A stretch of 64,000 bases of DNA from Perkinsela sp. pyNocScin1 (taxonomy: Eukaryota; Euglenozoa; Kinetoplastea; Prokinetoplastida; Perkinselidae). Below, piece by piece: positions 47,838-59,642 of the stretch; the stretch's first letter is position 1, and each line of letters starts with the position of its first letter. The notes below the pieces were generated by a model, which made no database searches, was not told the DNA's origin, and saw only the letters and a program-made list of their open reading frames with translations. The translations under genes were made by a program, and so were the position numbers. The stretch covers positions 527,475 to 591,474 of the forward strand of contig CAXHTR010000002.1 of assembly GCA_964019655.1 (NCBI GenBank). Reading direction: 5' to 3'.

Positions 47838-50800
47838 AACGGGCATATCGGTTCAATTTTCGAATTTTTTGTGAGGAAATCAGGATGTGAGAAAGATATG
47901 GATAGGAATTGGATGGAAAGAGGAGATATATTCATGTGTTCAGTGTAGAGTGTGAAAGCATGGTGGTAAATCTGAATGGTTCTTTGCAGATGTATGAGGC
48001 CATCATCAAGAGACATGCAGTATATTTTTTTTGACTTTGAAACATCTTAAAGTGATGACAACGCAAATACAGGGGAATGTTCGGTGGGCATGAGATACAT
48101 GAAAAAAAATTCACACCAAAATGATTCGTTTCATGTATTCTGCATGAGTTCATTCGTCTCCAATTAAATTTGATGAATTCTTTGTGCTGTCCACCCGCAA
48201 GATTCTGTGGAGCACTTTATCGATATTGGACATGGTCAGATTTTGAGAAACTTATGCTTGTTGATGATTTTGTCCGGTGGATATGCTTTGCTCGACTCAA
48301 AGTTGCAATGTGGCTGTGAAAGTCTTCTTGCTGATGCCTTTTTTGACTTTTAAAGCAATGCGTGGAGCGACATTATCCAGGATGCAAAGCTTTTGGAAGA
48401 TATTTTAATGTTTGTAGGTCCAACATTCGAGTGTACTTAAGTCAGTGTTGAAGCTCAACTCCACGGTCGCAAATCACAGCCTTGATCTTGTACTCCATCA
48501 AGAACTTCTTTTTTGATTCTTTGCACTCCATTTTCAGTGAGATTTGCTGTCTACGACTATAATAGTGTATCCTGTATTTTCATTACGCCCAAATTGGGTA
48601 CAATGTGACGAGTATGGCAATCTAAATGTGTTTGCAGCTGTAGTCTACTCGTCGGTGATGGCCTGAAGTCAGAATGATGCACGCATTTTGCAGGATCGTG
48701 TGCATCACTCATAAATCAATCTTCGTGACAACTTTGTGGGAGGTGATGATAGTGTATTTGTCTTTGTGATCATATATTCTTGCGAATCGTCAATTCATTT
48801 TGAATGTGGTCACTACCCCATGCAAGAAATTCAAAATTTTTGATTTTCACCATTTTAGCGATGCTTTTTCACTTTTGATTTCATTCCTTGCCATATTTAT
48901 GATACAGTGAGGTATTCTCGAGGTGCCTTCCATGCCGTGATGCACTTTTATTGTGTGTAATGAAAATTTGCAGTCCTTTGCACTCTCCATAATAACTGAT
49001 GATGTTTGAAACACCCTTGGACGAATGGTAACCTCCTGGGAGATTTTATGCATTCATAGACATTCAAATTTGTAACGAGTGCTGGTGCATTGTTTCATTT
49101 ATGTCATATTGTGTACGGAGAGTCTTGCAAATCGCCCTCAGAAGGGAAAAAAATACTCAATATTCACATTCTTGATATGAACTCATCGATTTTTTGACAT
49201 GTTATTTCATTTATCTCTATGATCATGCTCGCGAAGGATCCCTTGCTGTATATTCTTTCAATCGATATGTTGTGTTTGCACCCCCGATCAGAGATTACGT
49301 TGATCTCACCAGCCGTGGAAACATGGTATTCATCTTGACATATTCTCAGCACCTTTCGTGAGTATTCCATCAATTTTTGTTTAGAATTTTCATTGAATGT
49401 GTGATAGCGATGAGAGCGTGATACAGAGAGAGTTTATATTGTACTTTTAAATGCCTCTGAGGGAAACTGAAAGTGCATTTTTCGGTTGATGTGTAATTCT
49501 TCGATTCGATGATACTTTTCTCGCCTTTCCACCTTGATCGTATCTGGCGATGTACTCTTTATTTCTTTGGACTGATCTACGAGTGCCAAAATTTTGCGGG
49601 CGTCATTCCATGGAGATTTTCAGTCAAACCATTTTGAATATGGACAAAAGTTGTCATAAAGTTACCCAAACTATTCACATGTTTGATATGAGCTACTTTC
49701 AATGATTTCAATCACATTTCATCCGGTTTGATTTCATTTATCGATGCTTTTTTGCTCAAGAAAACGATTGTGCGATGTGTATTCTATCCCTTGATGCGTT
49801 TTAATGCTATATGGCGATACTTTTCATTATTTTTGATGTGTAAATTTCTGAGGATCTTTGCATTACACTTGGAGACATAAAATGGAACGATATCACAAGT
49901 TCAACGAAGTTCAAGGACAGTCCATGAAAGTTGAGTGCTTACGCGTGAGCGATATCAATTTGAAAGACAAATCTGTTGATTTTCATGATGCAGTGAGTTC
50001 GATGATTCTTTTGACATTTGTCGAAAGCGTTGTGCATTTGAGAGATACTTCGAAGTGTATTCTATCTATTCATGATGTTCAATGCTATCTGATGATACCT
50101 TTCAAATATTGTGACCTTTGAGTGCTTGAAAGTGCTCTCATCACCCTTGACTTCACGAGTTTCCACATTGTCACATGTACATCGACTTTCCTGGAGATGC
50201 ATAGAATATATATGTGCAAACTCTGATGACGATGATGCGAGGAAATTCAAAAAGGAGAAATAAAACTTTCAATTTGCATGGGACATGTCTATAAATGGTA
50301 ATTTTGACTTTCTCTTCCATTTGTCGGGGTATATTCTGATTTGTGAGGGGCAATATGTTCTTCGAAGCAATCTTTGATGCACTTTTACACTCCCTGATTG
50401 TCGTTTTGAGAAATTTTCGCTCAGAGATGTGATCATCTTTTTCTGATCCTGACATTCCATACTTTCACCATTTGAACGACTTTCACTGATAGCGCCATGA
50501 GGCTCGATTCAAATTTCGACGGTGATGATGCCAATGACATGTAAAGTAGGGAGAAGAAGATTTTAATATGCACGGAAAATGTATATCATTTATAATTTTG
50601 ACTTCTGTTTCGTAAATTGCAGCATTCTTGTTCATAGAAGAGAAAATTCGAAGGGAATTCTGTCCTTGATATTTTTTTTACACTCATTCTTCACAATTTT
50701 ATGCCTGGAGATGTTCGCACATCCTTTATTTCATCATTTTCCATACTAACACATGCTTGAACTTATTATGTGAAATTATATGAATGAATACTTAAACTTC

Positions 50801-51275
50801 AGAAATTCTGATACTGAGGACAAAAACAAGATGGCAGGGTTGTTTCAATACAAAAAAACATTGTGCGAATGATAATTCTGACTTTCTTTTTTTCATCATC
50901 GGAAATTTCGAACTTTGATGTATCACTTGATGGATTCTTACGCTATCTGACGGTATTTTTCACAGATTTCAAACCTTTTATCACTTGAGGATGTTGAAGA
51001 CAAATTTCTGATCATCATTTTTTTCTCATGAGCTATCAAATCGATTTCTTTGCGCAATTGTACGAAAATTTGAAAAATTCGGCGACTGTGCTGCTGATGA
51101 CATGACCAAATCATAAAGAAAGATTGCAATATGCATGAGTCATTTTGAACTTTTCTTCCGTGAATCGGATATTTTGAGTCTCGAGTGGACAAATAAAGTG
51201 CTCCTACAGGAATCGATGATGATTCTGACAGCCTTCTACCTCTGATGAACTTATGCATGTTCTGAATTCATCATT
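47838..51275. other. gene-free AT-rich spacer with decayed repeats
   Basis: About 3.4 kb rich in GAT, TTTG and ATTTC words. No frame longer than about 106 codons and none recognisable. Degenerate repeats are visible: similar blocks around 49155 and 49673, and a series between 50260 and 51160. Confidence 0.6.
50263..51190. repeat. decayed about 270-295 bp tandem repeats
   Basis: Four related blocks each contain an ATTTTGACTT-like word preceded by a TTGCATG- or TATGCA-like word and followed by TTC-rich sequence. The ATTTTGAC word lies at about 50301, 50595, 50875 (ATTCTGAC) and 51142, giving spacings of 294, 280 and 267 bp. Similarity is low, so this is an old array. Confidence 0.45.
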
Positions 51276-53014
51276 TTCTATTCCATGACATGTGACTACG
51301 ACCACCAAGAGTGTGCTTGTACGCACCTGACGATGACGACATGAATGTAGAAACAACTGCAGAACAAAGTGGTCGATCTTTTATTGTGTATGCGCTTTGA
51401 AATCTTTTTACACACAACAAGACATGACGATGCAAAGAACACAAAACGCGAAAGTGGGACTGCATTCTTTCACTTTATACAACTGTTTGTTGCGGAGAAC
51501 TTTGCACTGAAGCAACCATGACGACCTGCACGAGACTTAAGATGTATCATTTCTTTTTCGAACTGAACAAAAGTGTCGAGAAACCTATGCAATGTGTGAC
51601 GACCGTGATGATAACCGATGTATTTGTGAGTCATTTGCACTATCGATCACACACCGACGATCATGTCATGGCTCTTGGACTCGTAATTGTCTATCTAAAG
51701 ATATTTTCAACGATCTTGATGCATATATCTTGGAGTTTGAGCTGAAGACTGTCAGTGCTGATGCAAACGACAAATAAGATGAAAGAGAAAGCTTTTATGC
51801 AGAAAACCTTCAATCTTTCATTGTGCCATACGCTTGGAATTCTTTTTTGATTCATACAAACACACACGTGAGGATTTGCGGTGCATCATTTTATCCATTT
51901 CATCGCTGTTCTCATGTAATCTTGCGAATGCCACTGCTATAATCATGAAAAAACATATGAAAGGCCATTCGAACAATTCCAATGTTTGATACCCATAAAC
52001 CTTTCGTGGAAAGAATGTGAGATCCATTGTTGTTTGAATTTTAATTCCATTTATTGGTGTGATAGTGTTTTTATGTGATTTGAGGGATTATCCAGAGTGT
52101 ATGGTATCCTTTGATGTTACTCCATGCACTCTGTATGCATCTTTGAGACTTTTTGCACGGATATTGACATCATTTCATATCTTGACACACTTCTCGATGG
52201 TTTGCATACCTTTTCGAGATAGGTTTGTTCAATATTTCGTGATGATTATTGAGAGAACATGGCAGTGTGACGGAAGGTGCTTTTTTAAAGACAAACAATT
52301 CAATTTTTCGAAGTGAGCATGGATTGAAATGTTTTTCATGCATGTTTGAAATTCTGTGAAGACGGAATGGGATTGATTGAGATCTTAAATGTATGCATTC
52401 AAAGATCTTTGTAACCTTCGAGTGCCATCAACTGACAATTCACACATGAGGTGTGATTTTGCGTATCATTTTTCAATCAAACATGTACAACATCATGCAT
52501 AGACATCAAAGAATCAGTGTATCAAGATCATGTGGCATTTTTGACCGTTTATATGAATGCATATTGATCTGGATGTGAATGTGGCTCGATCTTATGCCTT
52601 ATTCCATCAATATTTTGCAATCATTCATCGATATGGAGCAAAATGCGATGCAGAGACGTAGCTATGGCATCCATTGACGCTCAAATTCAATGTTGAGCAC
52701 ATATAGACGCCTGAACATCACGGGTATGCATTGATCTCACTTCCAATTTTGCAATGAAGCTGCTTCGAACATTTAAATACATCATGCAATCAAATTTGCA
52801 GCTAAATGAATATGATATCGACATATTGGGCACCGTCTAGATACCACTGAAACGACTGTTGACTTAAAAACTCGAAAAATGCACTGCCAGGATGTGCTGA
52901 TACTTCCAAGCGAAGGCCTACCAGCCAGTTATCGGAGGTACCTCGAAATCAAACCTATGCGCCGCCTCCCTTCAAAGACTATGCATCAAAAAGCACTCCA
53001 AAATCACACTGGCA

Positions 53015-53059
53015 GGGTTCGAAATCAAAATCTACGGTGGGTCGCTTCCAACTGAGCTA
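53015..53059 (-). other. degenerate tRNA-like segment in unit 1
   Basis: On the minus strand an A-box match TAGCTCAGTTGG (53048-53059) is followed about 22 bases later by ATTTCGAACCC (53015-53025), which fits the B-box consensus at 9 of 11 positions. The A box is preceded by GCCCAGA as in an acceptor stem, but no 3' partner TCTGGGC is present and the anticodon arm is too short. A pseudo-tRNA or SINE-type promoter is likely. Confidence 0.5.
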
Positions 53060-53238
53060 TCTGGGCTATCGCAAATTTGGAATTTTCGCGGCGCCTCCGT
53101 TCAAGGGAGAGCCGAGGCAAGGCAGACGCAAAAAAAGCGGCGGAGGCACAGCGGGCGCGAAGCGGCCACAATTTTTTTCCAGAGAGCAAAAAAAAAGAAA
53201 CCCGAACGGCGCCAGGAGGGCCGGCAAACACCTTACAT

Positions 53239-54003
53239 CCAGAAAGCAAAACAACGCAACCAAACAGACCCGAAACGCGAAACGCACAACCAAAAAGGGC
53301 ACCCGGCCGACCAAAATGCAAAACAAACGCCACCAAGACGCGCGAAACGACGCCACAACCGCGCACAACCAACGCGCAACCGACGAGCGAGCGAAACGAG
53401 CACGCACAAGGGAGAGGCAGAATCGAAGAAACACGCCAAAAAGACGCGACCGCGGAGAAGACAACGCAGAGCGAACGAAAGCAGACACAAACCCGGCGGG
53501 AGAACCAGCGACCAGAGACAGCGGCAGGGCAGCCACCCCAGCAGCACAGCCGAAAGAAAAAACAAAAACGACACACCGACGGGGGGGGGGGGAGACGAGG
53601 GCAACGAAGAAGCCAACCAGACGACGAGGGGGGAAAGCGACGGCGAAACCAGAGAACACACCGCAGACGAACCCGGAGCAACCACACCCGCAGCGAGCGA
53701 AAGCAAGCAAAAAAAAGGAACGACGGCAGAACCAGCAGGCACCACCCACCACAGCGAGCGACAAAGCGAGAAGAACGCACAGAGACACACCCGAAAGAAG
53801 CGACGAGACTCGAAGGCAGAACACGCACAGCAGAGGCGGAGAAACCACCGACGACGGGGAAACCAGGGGCAACGGGGCGACCCCAGAGCACCCGACACGG
53901 GAGACACGGGCAAAATCGACAAACAAACGACGAGAGGGAGCGAGGGACAGCGCGAAGCAAGACAAAAACCGCCGGAGGCACCGCGGGCGCGAAGCGGCCG
54001 CAA
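53239..54003 (+). repeat. T-depleted tract, unit 1
   Basis: 765 nt with only four T on the plus strand (53317, 53423, 53810, 53916); 53424-53809 has none. A, C and G are all common, so it is neither simple sequence nor a purine tract. Since every stop codon needs T on one strand and A on the other, most frames stay open, giving frames over 300 codons rich in Arg, Lys, Thr and Gln on one strand and in Leu, Ser, Phe and Cys on the other. These are not credible proteins. A G12 run lies at 53581-53592. Near-identical 32-bp sequences flank the tract (53141 and 53973). Confidence 0.95.
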
Positions 54004-55833
54004 TATCTATATTCCAAGAGAAAAGATGGCCCCCAACGAACACCCCATTTGGAAGACCCGGTACACCACATCACACAGTAGAATTTAACATTCCTATTCC
54101 ATGACATGTGACCACGACTACCACGAGTGTGCTTGTACGAACCTGACGAGATGACATGAATGTGCGAAACAACTGCACGAACAAAGTGGTCGATCTTTTA
54201 TTGTGAATGCGATTTGAAATCTTCCCAAACTCGAATAAGATCTATGACGATGCAATGAACACAAACGCTACAAAGTGGGACTGCATTCTTTCACTTTATT
54301 CAACTGTGTGTTGCGGAGAACCTTTGCACTGAAGCAACCAAGATGACCTGCACGAGACTAAAGAGTGTCTCATTTATTTTTTGAACTGAACAAAAGTATC
54401 GAGAAACCTATGCAATGTGTGACGACTCGTGATGATAACCGATGTAATTGTGAGTCATTTGCACTATCAAGAACATTCGACGATAATCTAATGGCTCTTG
54501 GACTCGTAATTGTCTATCTCAAGATATTTTCAACGACCTTGATGCAAATACTTGGAGTTTGAGCTGTCGACTGTCAGTGCTGGTGCAAAACGACAAATAA
54601 GATGAAAGAGAAAGCTTTTATGCACAATTTGTTCAATCTTTCATCGCCAACGCGCTTGAAAATCATTTTCATGCATTCAAAGAAACTTTGTGATGATTTG
54701 TGGTGCATGATTTTATCCATTTCATCGTTGTTCTCATGTTATCTTGCGAATGCCACTCCTATAATCATGAAAAAACATGTGAAAGGCCATTCGAACAATT
54801 CATATGTTTGATACCCATAAAAATTTCGAGGAAAGAATGTGAGATCCATTGTTGTTTCAATTTTTATTCCATTTATTGGTGTGATAGTTTGTGTTATGCG
54901 ATTTGAGGGATAACCAGAGTGTATGGTATCCTTTGATGTTACTCCATGCACTCTGTATGCATCTTTGAGACTTTTTGCACGGATATTGACATCATTTCAT
55001 ATCTTGACACACTTCTCGATGGTTTGCATACCTTTTCGAGATAGGTTTGTTCAATATTTCGTGATGATTATTGAGAGAACATGGCAGTGTGACGGAAGGT
55101 GCTTTTTTAAAGACAAACAATTCAATTTTTCGAAGTGAGCATGGATTGAAATGTTTTTCATGCATGTTTGAAATTCTGTGAAGACGGAATGGGATTGATT
55201 GAGATCTTAAATGTATGCATTCAAAGATCTTTGTAACCTTCGAGTGCCATCAACTGACAATTCACACATGAGGTGTGATTTAGCGGATCATTTTTCAATC
55301 AAACATGTACAACATCATGCAGAGACATCAAAGAATCAGTGTATTTCGATCATGTGGCATTTTTGATCGTTTTATGAATGCATATTGATGTAGAAATGAA
55401 TGTGGTACGATCTTATGCCTTATACCATCAATGTTTGGCAATCATTCGCCGATATAGAACAATATGCGATGCAGATTATAGCTATGGCACCCATTGACGC
55501 ACAAATTCAATGTTGAGAGCATAACGACGAAGAATATCACGGGAATCAATTGACCTCACTTCCAATTTTGCAATGAAGACTCTTCGAACATTCGAATACA
55601 TCATGCAATCAAATTTGCAGCTAAATGAATATGATATCGACATATTGGGGACCGTCTGGATACCATTGAAACGACTGTTGACTTAAAAACTCGAAAAATG
55701 CACTGCCAGGATGTGATAATACTCCCAAACAGAGGACTACCAGCCAGCTATCGGAGGTACCTCGAAATCAAATCTGTGCGCAGCCTCCCTTCAAAGACTA
55801 TGCATCAAAAAGCACTCCAAAATCACACTGGCA

Positions 55834-55878
55834 GGGTTCGAAATCAAATTCTACGGTGGGTCGCTTCCAACTGAGCTA
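55834..55878 (-). other. degenerate tRNA-like segment in unit 2
   Basis: Same A-box and B-box pair as in unit 1. The A-box flank reads CTCAGATAGCTCAG here, one base different from unit 1. Confidence 0.5.
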
Positions 55879-55998
55879 TCTGAGCTATCGAAAATTTGGA
55901 ATTTTTGCGGCGGCTCCGTTCAAGGGGGAGGCAGGGCAAGGCAGACGCAAAAAAAGCGCCGGAGGCACAGCGGGCGCGAAGCGGCCACAATTTTTTTC

Positions 55999-56822
55999 CA
56001 AAGAGCAAAAAAAAGAAACCCGAACGGCGCCAGGAGGCCCGGCGAACACCCCACAACCAGAAAGCAAAACAACGCAACCAAACGGGAACCCGAAGAGCGA
56101 AACGCACACCCGCAAAGGCACACCCAAACGACCAAATTCCAAACAAACGCCACCAAGACGACCGAAACGATGCCACAACCGCCACAACCAACGCGCAAAC
56201 GACGAGCGAGCGAAACGAGCACGCACAAGGGAGAGGCAGAATCGAAGAAACACGCCAAAAAGACGCGACCGCGGAGAAGACAACGCAGAGCGAACGAAAG
56301 CAGACACAAACCCGGCGGGAGAACCAGCGACCAGAGACAGCGGCAGGGCAGCCACCCCAGCAGCACAGCCGAAAGAAAAAACAAAAACGACACACCGACG
56401 GGGGGGGGGGGAGACGAGGGCAACGAAGAAGCCAACCAGACGACGAGGGGGGAAAGCGACGGCGAAACCAGAGAACACACCGCAGACGAACCCGGAGCAA
56501 CCACACCCGCAGCGAGCGAAAGCAAGCAAAAAAAAGGAACGACGGCAGAACCAGCAGGCACCACCCACCACAGCGAGCGACAAAGCGAGAAGAACGCACA
56601 GAGACACACCCGAAAGAAGCGACGAGACTCGAAGGCAGAACACGCACAGCAGAGGCGGAGAAACCACCGACGACGGGGAAACCAGGGGCAACGGGGCGAC
56701 CCCAGAGCACCCGACACGGGAGACACGGGCAAAATCGACAAACAAACGACGAGAGGGAGCGAGGGACAGCGCGAAGCAAGACAAAAACCGCCGGAGGCAC
56801 CGCGGGCGCGAAGCGGCCGCAA
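55999..56822 (+). repeat. T-depleted tract, unit 2
   Basis: 824 nt with seven T. The 3' 700 bases match unit 1; the 5' part differs by substitutions and indels that change the reading frame. Confidence 0.95.
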
Positions 56823-58652
56823 TATCTATATTCCAAGAGAAAAGATGGCCCCCAACGAACACCCCATTTGGAAGACCCGGTACACCACATCACACAGTAG
56901 AATTTAACATTCCTATTCCATGACATGTGACCACGACTACCACGAGTGTGCTTGTACGAACCTGACGAGATGACATGAATGTGCGAAACAACTGCACGAA
57001 CAAAGTGGTCGATCTTTTATTGTGAATGCGATTTGAAATCTTCCCAAACTCGAATAAGATCTATGACGATGCAATGAACACAAACGCTACAAAGTGGGAC
57101 TGCATTCTTTCACTTTATTCAACTGTGTGTTGCGGAGAACCTTTGCACTGAAGCAACCAAGATGACCTGCACGAGACTAAAGAGTGTCTCATTTATTTTT
57201 TGAACTGAACAAAAGTATCGAGAAACCTATGCAATGTGTGACGACTCGTGATGATAACCGATGTAATTGTGAGTCATTTGCACTATCAAGAACATTCGAC
57301 GATAATCTAATGGCTCTTGGACTCGTAATTGTCTATCTCAAGATATTTTCAACGACCTTGATGCAAATACTTGGAGTTTGAGCTGTCGACTGTCAGTGCT
57401 GGTGCAAAACGACAAATAAGATGAAAGAGAAAGCTTTTATGCACAATTTGTTCAATCTTTCATCGCCAACGCGCTTGAAAATCATTTTCATGCATTCAAA
57501 GAAACTTTGTGATGATTTGTGGTGCATGATTTTATCCATTTCATCGTTGTTCTCATGTTATCTTGCGAATGCCACTCCTATAATCATGAAAAAACATGTG
57601 AAAGGCCATTCGAACAATTCATATGTTTGATACCCATAAAAATTTCGAGGAAAGAATGTGAGATCCATTGTTGTTTCAATTTTTATTCCATTTATTGGTG
57701 TGATAGTTTGTGTTATGCGATTTGAGGGATAACCAGAGTGTATGGTATCCTTTGATGTTACTCCATGCACTCTGTATGCATCTTTGAGACTTTTTGCACG
57801 GATATTGACATCATTTCATATCTTGACACACTTCTCGATGGTTTGCATACCTTTTCGAGATAGGTTTGTTCAATATTTCGTGATGATTATTGAGAGAACA
57901 TGGCAGTGTGACGGAAGGTGCTTTTTTAAAGACAAACAATTCAATTTTTCGAAGTGAGCATGGATTGAAATGTTTTTCATGCATGTTTGAAATTCTGTGA
58001 AGACGGAATGGGATTGATTGAGATCTTAAATGTATGCATTCAAAGATCTTTGTAACCTTCGAGTGCCATCAACTGACAATTCACACATGAGGTGTGATTT
58101 AGCGGATCATTTTTCAATCAAACATGTACAACATCATGCAGAGACATCAAAGAATCAGTGTATTTCGATCATGTGGCATTTTTGATCGTTTTATGAATGC
58201 ATATTGATGTAGAAATGAATGTGGTACGATCTTATGCCTTATACCATCAATGTTTGGCAATCATTCGCCGATATAGAACAATATGCGATGCAGATTATAG
58301 CTATGGCACCCATTGACGCACAAATTCAATGTTGAGAGCATAACGACGAAGAATATCACGGGAATCAATTGACCTCACTTCCAATTTTGCAATGAAGACT
58401 CTTCGAACATTCGAATACATCATGCAATCAAATTTGCAGCTAAATGAATATGATATCGACATATTGGGGACCGTCTGGATACCATTGAAACGACTGTTGA
58501 CTTAAAAACTCGAAAAATGCACTGCCAGGATGTGATAATACTCCCAAACAGAGGACTACCAGCCAGCTATCGGAGGTACCTCGAAATCAAATCTGTGCGC
58601 AGCCTCCCTTCAAAGACTATGCATCAAAAAGCACTCCAAAATCACACTGGCA

Positions 58653-58697
58653 GGGTTCGAAATCAAATTCTACGGTGGGTCGCTTCCAACTGAGCTA
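58653..58697 (-). other. degenerate tRNA-like segment in unit 3
   Basis: Identical to the unit 2 copy. Confidence 0.5.
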
Positions 58698-58817
58698 TCT
58701 GAGCTATCGAAAATTTGGAATTTTTGCGGCGGCTCCGTTCAAGGGGGAGGCAGGGCAAGGCAGACGCAAAAAAAGCGCCGGAGGCACAGCGGGCGCGAAG
58801 CGGCCACAATTTTTTTC

Positions 58818-59642
58818 CAAAGAGCAAAAAAAAGAAACCCGAACGGCGCCAGGAGGCCCGGCGAACACCCCACAACCAGAAAGCAAAACAACGCAACCAA
58901 ACGGGAACCCGAAGAGCGAAACGCACACCCGCAAAGGCACACCCAAACGACCAAATTCCAAACAAACGCCACCAAGACGACCGAAACGATGCCACAACCG
59001 CCACAACCAACGCGCAAACGACGAGCGAGCGAAACGAGCACGCACAAGGGAGAGGCAGAATCGAAGAAACACGCCAAAAAGACGCGACCGCGGAGAAGAC
59101 AACGCAGAGCGAACGAAAGCAGACACAAACCCGGCGGGAGAACCAGCGACCAGAGACAGCGGCAGGGCAGCCACCCCAGCAGCACAGCCGAAAGAAAAAA
59201 CAAAAACGACACACCGACGGGGGGGGGGGGGAGACGAGGGCAACGAAGAAGCCAACCAGACGACGAGGGGGGAAAGCGACGGCGAAACCAGAGAACACAC
59301 CGCAGACGAACCCGGAGCAACCACACCCGCAGCGAGCGAAAGCAAGCAAAAAAAAGGAACGACGGCAGAACCAGCAGGCACCACCCACCACAGCGAGCGA
59401 CAAAGCGAGAAGAACGCACAGAGACACACCCGAAAGAAGCGACGAGACTCGAAGGCAGAACACGCACAGCAGAGGCGGAGAAACCACCGACGACGGGGAA
59501 ACCAGGGGCAACGGGGCGACCCCAGAGCACCCGACACGGGAGACACGGGCAAAATCGACAAACAAACGACGAGAGGGAGCGAGGGACAGCGCGAAGCAAG
59601 ACAAAAACCGCCGGAGGCACCGCGGGCGCGAAGCGGCCGCAA
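58818..59642 (+). repeat. T-depleted tract, unit 3
   Basis: As unit 2 but with G13, which shifts every reading frame across the tract. Confidence 0.95.

Larger units (their letters stand above)
51276..54090. repeat. 2.8-kb tandem repeat, unit 1 (divergent)
   Basis: First unit of the array, taking the phase from TATTCCATGACATGTGA. About 2,815 bp. The first 800 bp differ from later units at many positions with small indels, while 52092-52459 and 53382-54090 appear identical to unit 2. It contains the AT-rich half, the minus-strand tRNA-like segment and the T-depleted tract. Short frames such as 52059-52316 occur but carry no recognised protein. Confidence 0.95.
54091..56909. repeat. 2.8-kb tandem repeat, unit 2
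   Basis: 2,819 bp. Nearly identical to units 3 and 4, the clear difference being a G12 run (G13 in those units). Confidence 0.97.

Noticed and set aside
53025-54107. Long ORFs (over 300 codons) in several frames of each 2.8-kb unit
   Set aside because: They follow from the near absence of T on one strand. Frames are not kept between units: indels and the G12/G13 change shift them, and the products are low-complexity.
54365-55138. Repeated 65-71 codon ORFs in the AT-rich half of the units
   Set aside because: Identical because the DNA is identical. No recognised protein, and the more divergent unit 1 breaks or extends most of them.
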